Assembly (NCBI RefSeq): GCF_014701095.1
Contig: NZ_AP023439.1
Span: 3,894,001-3,958,000 of the forward strand
Direction: 5' to 3'
From: Streptomyces tuirus
GTDB lineage: Bacteria > Actinomycetota > Actinomycetes > Streptomycetales > Streptomycetaceae
DNA: 64,000 nt
A model generated the notes under the pieces. It had not been told where the DNA came from, did not search any database, and saw only the letters and a program-made list of their open reading frames with translations. Below, piece by piece: positions 58,612 through 64,000 of this stretch. Both the position numbers and the translations under genes were made by a program. The number at the start of each line of letters is the position of its first letter. The stretch's first letter is position 1.

Positions 58612-60080
58612 GAACCCGGTCGCCGCTGCGCCCTGGGGCGCGCCGCCTCACCGGCGGGGCGGCCCTGTCCGGAGGGGCGGCGACCCCGGCGGCCCCGGGG
58701 CCCGGCGGGGCCGCCGGGGCGGCGTTCCGCGCGCGGCGCGGGGATGACGACCGGGACCCCGGAAGGGGCCTGGGCGCCCGTGATGCGGCTCAGTTCCGCC
58801 TCGCCGGAACGCACCTGGGCGACCTGGGGGGTGATGCCCGCCGACGACATCAGCCGGCTCATGCCGCGCCGCTGGCCCGGGGTCACCAGGGTGACCACGC
58901 TGCCGGACTCGCCGGCCCTGGCCGTACGGCCGCCGCGGTGCAGGTAGTCCTTGTGGTCACTGGGCGGATCCACGTTGACGACGAGGTCGAGGTTGTCGAC
59001 GTGGATGCCGCGTGCCGCGACGTTCGTCGCCACCAGGACCGTCACGTCCCCGCTCTTGAACTGGGCGAGGGTCCGGGTCCGCTGGGGCTGGGACTTGCCG
59101 CCGTGCAGGGCCGCGGCGCGGACACCGCTGTTCAACAGGTGCGCGGTCAGCCGGTCCACCGCGTGCTTGGTGTCGAGGAACATGATGACCCGGCCGTCGC
59201 GCGCCGCGATCTCGGTGGTCGTCCGGTGCTTGTCGGCGTCGTGCACATGGAGGACGTGGTGCTCCATCGTGGTGACGGCGCCCGCGGACGGGTCGACGGA
59301 GTGCACCACCGGGTCGTGCAGATAGGTGCGGACGAGGCGGTCGACGTTGCGGTCCAGGGTGGCGGAGAAGAGCATCCGCTGGCCGCCCGGGCGCACCTGG
59401 TCGAGCAGGGCGGTCACCTGCGGCATGAAGCCCATGTCGGCCATCTGGTCGGCCTCGTCCAGGACGGTGATGTCGACCTGGTCCAGGCGGCAGTCGCCCC
59501 GGTCGATGAGGTCCTTGAGCCGGCCGGGCGTCGCGACGACCAGCTCGGCCCCGCCGCGCAGGACACTGGCCTGCCTGCCCAGGGACATCCCGCCGACGAC
59601 GGTGGCGAGCCGCAGACTCACGGAGCGGGCGTACGGGGTGAGGGCGTCGGTGACCTGCTGGGCCAGCTCGCGGGTCGGCACCAGGACGAGGGCGAGCGGC
59701 TGCCGAGGCTCGGCGCGCCGCCCGGCCGTGCGGGCCAGTGCCGCCAGGCCGAAGGCCAGGGTCTTGCCGGAGCCGGTACGGCCACGGCCGAGCACATCCC
59801 GGCCGGCCAGGGAGTTGGGCAGGGTCGCCGCCTGGATCGGGAACGGCGCGGTCACACCCTCGCGGCCGAGGGTGGCCAACAGCCGCTCGGGCAGGCCGAG
59901 ATCGGCGAACGCCTCGACGGCCGGCAACGGGGGAGTGATCGTCTTCGGCGGCGCGAACTCGCCCTGGGGAGCCCGGCGACTTCCGAAGCCGCCGGAGCGG
60001 CGCGGACGACCGGAGTGGCGGTCGGGCCCGCCGCCCTGCGGGAAACGGTCACGGGTACGGGATGTGTGGGCACGCTTCAT
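58590..60080 (-). CDS. DEAD-box RNA helicase (copy 2)
   Basis: A 496-residue DEAD-box ATPase closely related to copy 1 through the whole core: GRTGSGKT, PTRELAQQ, TPGRLKDLIDRGDCRLD, LDEADQMADMGFMPQ, FSATLDRNVD, RGIHVDNLDLVVN and HRGGRTARAGE. Ends are Arg/Gly-rich and differ from copy 1. ATG at 60080 with GGAAGG. Lies 246 bp after cold-shock gene 2 with a hairpin and tandem repeats between. Confidence 0.95.
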   Translation of the reverse strand: MKRAHTSRTRDRFPQGGGPDRHSGRPRRSGGFGSRRAPQGEFAPPKTITPPLPAVEAFADLGLPERLLATLGREGVTAPFPIQAATLPNSLAGRDVLGRGRTGSGKTLAFGLAALARTAGRRAEPRQPLALVLVPTRELAQQVTDALTPYARSVSLRLATVVGGMSLGRQASVLRGGAELVVATPGRLKDLIDRGDCRLDQVDITVLDEADQMADMGFMPQVTALLDQVRPGGQRMLFSATLDRNVDRLVRTYLHDPVVHSVDPSAGAVTTMEHHVLHVHDADKHRTTTEIAARDGRVIMFLDTKHAVDRLTAHLLNSGVRAAALHGGKSQPQRTRTLAQFKSGDVTVLVATNVAARGIHVDNLDLVVNVDPPSDHKDYLHRGGRTARAGESGSVVTLVTPGQRRGMSRLMSSAGITPQVAQVRSGEAELSRITGAQAPSGVPVVIPAPRAERRPGGPAGPRGRRGRRPSGQGRPAGEAARPRAQRRPGSGSGPAA

Positions 60081-60168
60081 GCGGGACCTTCCTTGACGGG
60101 CGCGTAGCAAGGAAATCCGCAGCAGAGGAGCGGCGCAGAGAATCTCGAGACGAGCCGAAGTCGATGTG

Positions 60169-60264
60169 GCCGGATCGGGCCGGCGGGAAAAGCAGCGAGC
60201 CGGATCGGACCGGCGGGAAAAGCAGCGAGCCGGATCGGACCGGACCGGCTGGGAAAAGCAGCGA
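60169..60264. repeat. 30-bp tandem repeat between cold-shock gene 2 and helicase 2
   Basis: Units begin GCCGGATCGGACCGGCGGGA and end AAAAGCAGCGA: 60169-60198, 60199-60228 and a longer third at 60229-60264. Helicase copy 1 lacks them at the same place. They would be in the helicase mRNA leader if it is transcribed from upstream. Confidence 0.75.
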
Positions 60265-60301
60265 GCTGGGACCCGCACCCCTTCAGGTGCGGGCCCCAGC
60301 T
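60264..60301 (-). terminator. Hairpin after cold-shock gene 2
   Basis: AGCTGGGACCCGCACC (60264-60279) pairs with GGTGCGGGCCCCAGCT (60286-60301) with one mismatch, 24 bp past the cold-shock stop, the same place as the hairpin in cassette 1. Confidence 0.8.
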
Positions 60302-60325
60302 GCGAAATACGCGCGAGCGCCGATG

Positions 60326-60529
60326 TCAGGCGGGCACGATGTTCTCGGCCGTCGGGCCCTTCTGGCCCTGCGCGATGTCGAACGACACCTTCTGGCCTTC
60401 GAGCAGCTCGCGGAAGCCCTGGGTGGCGATGTTCGAGTAGTGGGCGAAGACGTCGGCGCCGCCGCCGTCCTGCTCGATGAAGCCGAAGCCCTTTTCAGCG
60501 TTGAACCACTTCACGGTACCGGTAGCCAT
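60326..60529 (-). CDS. Cold-shock protein (CspA family, copy 2)
   Basis: A 67-residue CspA-type protein with KGFGFIEQ and DVFAHYSNI, starting MATGTVKWFNAEKG. It differs from copy 1 at about nine positions. ATG at 60529 behind GGAGA. The leader has a perfect 9-bp hairpin (GGAATTCAC, 60557-60579) but no U tract, and the conserved 5' element shared with copy 1. Confidence 0.97.
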   Translation of the reverse strand: MATGTVKWFNAEKGFGFIEQDGGGADVFAHYSNIATQGFRELLEGQKVSFDIAQGQKGPTAENIVPA

Positions 60530-60619
60530 TTGATTTCTCCTTCGGAGGCGGTTTCGGGAATTCACCTCGTGTGAATTCCGTGTCGCCGTGATGATTACCC
60601 CGTAGGAAATGAACCTTCC

Positions 60620-60655
60620 GGCAACCACAACTGCAACTGCGATCGACAGTAGCAC
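60620..60655 (-). promoter_or_regulatory. Promoter and conserved leader element of cold-shock gene 2
   Basis: Extended -10 GTGCTACTGT (coding strand, 60655-60646) followed by GTTGCAGTTGTGGTTGCC (60637-60620), matching the arrangement upstream of copy 1. Confidence 0.6.
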
Positions 60656-60659
60656 GGGG

Positions 60660-61083
60660 GGTTCGGCCCCGCGGTGATCGAAAATTCCGATCGGGCGGCC
60701 GATCGAGGAATATTCGGCGGGCCCCGCTTCTATTTCTCATTTTGCGGGCACAGATATTGCCCTCCGGGGGTGCGGACCTTCCTGTCGCGGCCTCGCGCGC
60801 CGGCCCTGTGACCTCCCTCTACGGCTGATGTGCCGCTGCCGCCGTGATCGGCGCACGGCAGCGCGGCACATGCGCCGGTGCGCCACTCCGGCGACGAAGG
60901 TCACATCCCTCCGACGGCCTAGTCCGGTGACAACTACGTGGACATGTCACCAATCGGTGACGGCAGCGTGCGGGAACGAAGACGACGGGATCCCCGCGGC
61001 TCCCAGCCCCCTCCTAGTGATGGAGAAACACCGGGAGGCCGAACCGACCACGGCCTCAACCGACCGATGAATAAGGGGATTTC
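60660..61083. other. Gene-free interval before the DUF4232 lipoprotein gene
   Basis: About 420 bp. GGTGAC (60926-60931), GTCACC (60946-60951) and GGTGAC (60956-60961) form a triple inverted/direct arrangement that could be an operator. No gene is seen. A ribosome-binding site (AAGGGG) precedes the ATG at 61084. Confidence 0.45.
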
Positions 61084-61773
61084 ATGTCCGGCAACCGTCG
61101 CAAGGCCTTCCTCGTCTCCGCAGTCCTCGTGGGCGGCGCCATGCTGATGACCGCATGCCAGGACACGGACAAGGCCGCGGACACCGGAGCGTCGCAGGGT
61201 TCCTCGTCCGCGTCCGCCGACGCGGCCACCCCGTCCGGCTCCTCGGCCGCGGGCGGCGGCCAGGGCACCAGCAAGGGCTCCGGCACCGCGGGCAAGGGCT
61301 CCGGGGCGACGGGCGGGACGGAGGACGGGGCCGGCTCCGGCGCCGACACCGGCAACGGCAAGCGGGAGCCCGTCCAGCAGAGCTGCGGAGCCAACGACAT
61401 CTCCTGGAACACCAGGTCCGAGACCCAGGCCGGCGGCTACATCCTGATCTCCGCGAAGGCGAAGCCCGGGATCACCTGCATCCTGCCCGCCGCACTCCCG
61501 ACCGTGGCGTTCGGATCCGACGGCACCGAGGCGGGCCCCGCGGAGCAGGCCGTGGGCGAGCAGATCACGCTGAGCGGCAACACCACCGCCTACGCCGGGG
61601 TGAACCCCAAGAGCACGAACGCGGACGGAGGCAAGGAGCTGGACAGCATCATCGTCGCCGTCGGAAACGACGACCCCGAGCCGGTCTCACTGAAGGTCGG
61701 CACCATCACGGTCGACAAGCCGGTCGTCACCAACTGGCACACCTCCGCGACGGACGCCGTCCCCTTCAGCTGA
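61084..61773 (+). CDS. DUF4232 lipoprotein
   Basis: A 229-residue lipoprotein: signal peptide with lipobox LMTACQD, a Ser/Gly/Ala-rich linker (about residues 30-92), then a DUF4232 beta domain (QQSCGANDISWNTRSET, GYILISAKAKPGITCILP, LSGNTTAYAGVNPKSTNADG). Two Cys probably form a disulphide. Exported and membrane-anchored; function unknown. Confidence 0.88.
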   Translation: MSGNRRKAFLVSAVLVGGAMLMTACQDTDKAADTGASQGSSSASADAATPSGSSAAGGGQGTSKGSGTAGKGSGATGGTEDGAGSGADTGNGKREPVQQSCGANDISWNTRSETQAGGYILISAKAKPGITCILPAALPTVAFGSDGTEAGPAEQAVGEQITLSGNTTAYAGVNPKSTNADGGKELDSIIVAVGNDDPEPVSLKVGTITVDKPVVTNWHTSATDAVPFS

Positions 61774-61793
61774 ACGGACCTCCCCGCGCACCA

Positions 61794-62320
61794 CGGCACC
61801 TCGCCCTCGTCGTCGAAGAAGCTTCGTCGCCGTTGCGGAGGCGCTGCACGTCGGCAGGGCCGCGCAGCGGCTCGGGATCGCGCAGCCCCTGCGCTGTCGC
61901 GGGCGATCGGCCGGCTCGAACGGCGGCTCCAGGCGACGCTGTTGGAGCCCGGCAGCCGCGCGGTCGCCCTGACGGAGGCCGGCGCGGTGCTCCTGCGGGA
62001 GGCCCGGGCGGCGCTCGACGCGGTCGAGGCCGCCGAAGGCCGCACCCGTCGCGGTCGAGGCCGCCGAACGCCGCACCCGTCGCGCGGCGTTCGCGACGAC
62101 CGGCAAGGCCGGGGCCGTCCGCGTCACGAAGGCCGGCGCGTCCGCCGAACTGCTGGCGGAACTCCTCGACGCCCACGCCGCCGAACCCGACGCGGTCACC
62201 GTCGATCTGCTCCTGTGCGACATGGGCGAGCAGGGCCCGACGCTGCGCGACCGCCGGGCCGACGAGGCGCTGCTGCACCCGCCGCCCCGGCCCGGGCCCT
62301 GGTCAGGCCGACCACGGCAG
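61794..62320 (+). pseudogene. LysR-family regulator pseudogene
   Basis: Pieces of a LysR protein are spread over all three frames: FVAVAEALHVGRAAQRLGIA, then RLQATLLEPGSRAVALTEAG and LLREARAALDAVEAAEGRTR, then TGKAGAVRVTKAGASAELLA and LLDAHAAEPDAVTVDLLLCD. At least three frame changes occur; one is due to a 31-bp tandem duplication at 62019-62080 (one mismatch). The effector domain is truncated before the GntR gene. Confidence 0.75.
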
Positions 62321-62356
62321 GCCGAGCCGAAAACGTGGCGATGTACTGTACGCAAT

Positions 62357-63043
62357 ATGTCGCTCGACCGTCCCGTCTCCCGCCGCCTTCTCAGTGACGA
62401 GGTCTTCGACCGCCTGCGCGACTCCATCGTGCGCGGGGAACTCGTCCCCGGCGAGAAGGTCAGGGACGGTGAGCTCGCCGAGCGCCTCGGTCTGAGCCGC
62501 ACGCCCGTGCGCGAGGCGCTCGCCCGGCTCGCCGACATCGGCCTGGTCGAAGCGAAGCCCGGCGTCTACACCCGCATCACCACCCTCAACCGGCGCGATG
62601 TCGAGAACACCCTCGCCGTCCTGCGCTCCCTCGACCAGCTCGCCGTGGAAGCGGCCGTCCCGGTCATGACCGAGCAGGACCTCGGCCGCATGCGCGAGGC
62701 CAACCGCGACTTCGAACGGGCCGTCGCGGCCGGCGACACCGCCGCCGCGCTCGCGGCCGACGACCGCTTCCACGCCGTCCCCCTCACGGCCGCCGCCAAC
62801 CCCGTGCTCAGCCGGATCGTCGAGCAACTCCACCCGCAGATCCACCGCTTCCTGCACCGCGAGTTCTCCACCCTGCTCGGCGGACGCGGCACCATCGAGC
62901 ACCACGACCGGCTCGTCGAGGTCTGCGCCGGCGGTGACGCCCGCGCCGCCGCCGACCTCTCCGGACGCCACTGGCTGGAACTCGGCGGGCACATCAGCGA
63001 GCTGTTCGACACCGACCAGTTCGCGGAAGCGGCGACCGGATGA
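62357..63043 (+). CDS. GntR-family regulator (FadR/FCD type)
   Basis: A 228-residue regulator. The GntR winged helix (residues 5-72) has EVFDRLRDSIVRGELVPGEK and ELAERLGLSRTPVREALARL; the FCD helical domain follows, with Asp/His metal-site residues in ADDRFHAVPL and EHHDRLVEVC. The ATG at 62357 lies directly behind an AT-rich GTACTGTAC sequence, which may be its operator. Effector unknown. Confidence 0.9.
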   Translation: MSLDRPVSRRLLSDEVFDRLRDSIVRGELVPGEKVRDGELAERLGLSRTPVREALARLADIGLVEAKPGVYTRITTLNRRDVENTLAVLRSLDQLAVEAAVPVMTEQDLGRMREANRDFERAVAAGDTAAALAADDRFHAVPLTAAANPVLSRIVEQLHPQIHRFLHREFSTLLGGRGTIEHHDRLVEVCAGGDARAAADLSGRHWLELGGHISELFDTDQFAEAATG

Positions 63044-63149
63044 GGCGCTCCGATAACATGTTCGACCGCGCGATGGTCCCGCCATCGCTGTCCCTCGCCC
63101 CAGCCACTCGGATGAACCGGCCAAAAGATTGATAGCCAGAAGATCGCGG

Positions 63150-64000
63150 GTGTTCTCGCCAAGAGGCGGCACGACGTCGGGGGGTGCGTGGCGCCCTGGG
63201 CGCGCGACGCTGTGGATCGCGGCGGGGGTGGTGGCGTGCGGATTCCTCGTCGCGCTGGAGATCGCCTCCCGCGGCTACGGTGAACCGGGGCCGATCACCA
63301 ACCAGCTGAGGGCCCTGGTCTTCGCCCCCAAGCCGGGCCCGCTCTACGGCGGCCTGGTGCTGATGATGGTGGTGCTGACCTGGCGGCAGCGGTTCCTCGC
63401 GGCCGGCGCAGCGCTCGGTATCGACTCCGTCCTGCTGCTGGTGCGATGGGCGGCCGGGATCGAGGCGGGTGACGGCGAGTTCATCGGCACCGGCGCGCTG
63501 TGGGTGATGCTGGGCTTCGCCGTCGTCGCCGTCACCCGCCGCACCGGCGCGGAACGCGTCTTGCTGCTCAAGGGCGTAGGGCTGGGCCTGTTGCTGGTGG
63601 CCGCCCGCAAGACCGGTGACACCTGGCTGTTCATCACGTCGAAGACCCGCCCGACGGTGCTCGACCAGTACGTGGCGATGGCCGATCACGCGCTGGGCAA
63701 CCCGTCCTGGCTCGCGGGCCGGCTGGTCGAGGCCACCGACCCGATCAGCTCCCACGTCCTTCAACTGGTCTACGGCCAGCTCGCGGTGGCCGCGGTCGTC
63801 GTCGCGGCGTACCAGCTGCGCGACGTGGTGGCCGAGCGCCGCTTCCCGAGCCATCACCTCGTGCGCACCTTCCTGGTGATAGGCCTCCTAGGGCCGGGCA
63901 TCTACATGCTCTTCCCGGTGGTCGGACCGGTCTTCGCCTACGGCCCGGGCGCCTCCGGCACCGGCGGTGTGGAGTGGGCGGCGGCCAACCTGTGGCCCCA
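63150..64000 (+). CDS. PAP2-superfamily-like integral membrane protein (partial, runs off window)
   Basis: An open frame without stop to the window end, 283 codons from a GTG at 63150 (a TTG at 63129 is an alternative; neither has a clear ribosome-binding site). Several membrane helices are visible (TLWIAAGVVACGFLVALEIA, GLVLMMVVLTW, ALWVMLGFAVVAVTRR, GLGLLLVAA, YGQLAVAAVVVAAYQL and LVIGLLGPGIYMLFPVVGP). The final segment (FPVVGPVFAYGPG) resembles the start of the PAP2/inositolphosphotransferase domain in Streptomyces phosphatase-like proteins. Confidence 0.7.
   Translation, partial: MFSPRGGTTSGGAWRPGRATLWIAAGVVACGFLVALEIASRGYGEPGPITNQLRALVFAPKPGPLYGGLVLMMVVLTWRQRFLAAGAALGIDSVLLLVRWAAGIEAGDGEFIGTGALWVMLGFAVVAVTRRTGAERVLLLKGVGLGLLLVAARKTGDTWLFITSKTRPTVLDQYVAMADHALGNPSWLAGRLVEATDPISSHVLQLVYGQLAVAAVVVAAYQLRDVVAERRFPSHHLVRTFLVIGLLGPGIYMLFPVVGPVFAYGPGASGTGGVEWAAANLWP

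Noticed and set aside
1..64000. tRNA or rRNA genes
   Set aside because: Scanning for T-loop GTTCGA/TTCGAATC contexts with matching acceptor stems gave no convincing candidate.

Overview
The window looks like a segment of a Streptomyces chromosome. GC content is very high, GTG and TTG starts are common, and gene families typical of the genus are present (snapalysin with its LysR regulator, SpoIIE-type phosphatases, DUF397/DUF5753 remnants, a class E/F sortase operon, an ANTAR regulator, MocR and FCD-GntR regulators). A perfect parS palindrome in the aspS leader, together with aspS and metG, suggests the conserved core of the chromosome, probably within a few hundred kb of oriC. That placement is inference. 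No tRNA, rRNA, CRISPR array or phage genes were seen.

Layout. 0-13 kb: AI-2E permease, PAS-GAF-PP2C-ATPase switch protein, aspS, an intradiol dioxygenase, a decayed accessory patch (6.7-9.1 kb: Rpn-like nuclease paralogues, DUF5753/DUF397 remnants), a PH-domain protein, metG and an acidic vWA protein. 13-24 kb: PhoX phosphatase behind a PHO box, LysR/snapalysin pair, EEP-family hydrolase, alpha/beta hydrolase divergent from a MocR regulator, membrane proteins and a membrane-anchored PP2C phosphatase. 23.7-29.3 kb: the most unusual locus. It encodes a probable inactive caspase fold, an EACC1-like small protein, a single-pass protein with a cytoplasmic caspase and an outside solute-binding-like plus vWA region, and a permease-less solute-binding lipoprotein. 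29.4-31 kb: a tiny secreted peptide gene divergent from an XRE-TPR regulator. 31-41 kb: GAF-ANTAR regulator, lipoprotein, complete IS110 element, flavin-type oxidase, nucleoside hydrolase, GH13 glucosidase, small exported proteins, TerB protein.

41-48.6 kb: DUF952 and DUF4328 genes; an RlmA(II)/TlrB-like rRNA methyltransferase preceded by a 13-codon leader ORF and alternative hairpins; a tightly coupled operon of sortase substrate, sortase, ECF sigma factor and membrane partner; prolyl aminopeptidase; a head-truncated GH30 gene. 48.8-60.7 kb: two paralogous cold-shock protein/DEAD-box helicase cassettes about 10 kb apart, flanking GYD, antiporter, DUF4190, TetR, amidohydrolase-discoidin, MerR and CBS genes. 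61-64 kb: DUF4232 lipoprotein, LysR pseudogene, FCD-GntR regulator and a PAP2-like membrane protein cut by the window end.

Several genes can be tied together functionally. PhoX sits behind a PhoP-type box. Snapalysin shares an operator region with its LysR regulator. The sortase, its substrate and a sigma factor are translationally coupled. The caspase locus looks like an envelope-sensing effector system. Starts were chosen by ribosome-binding sites where visible. All functional calls are from reading motifs by eye, without database searches.
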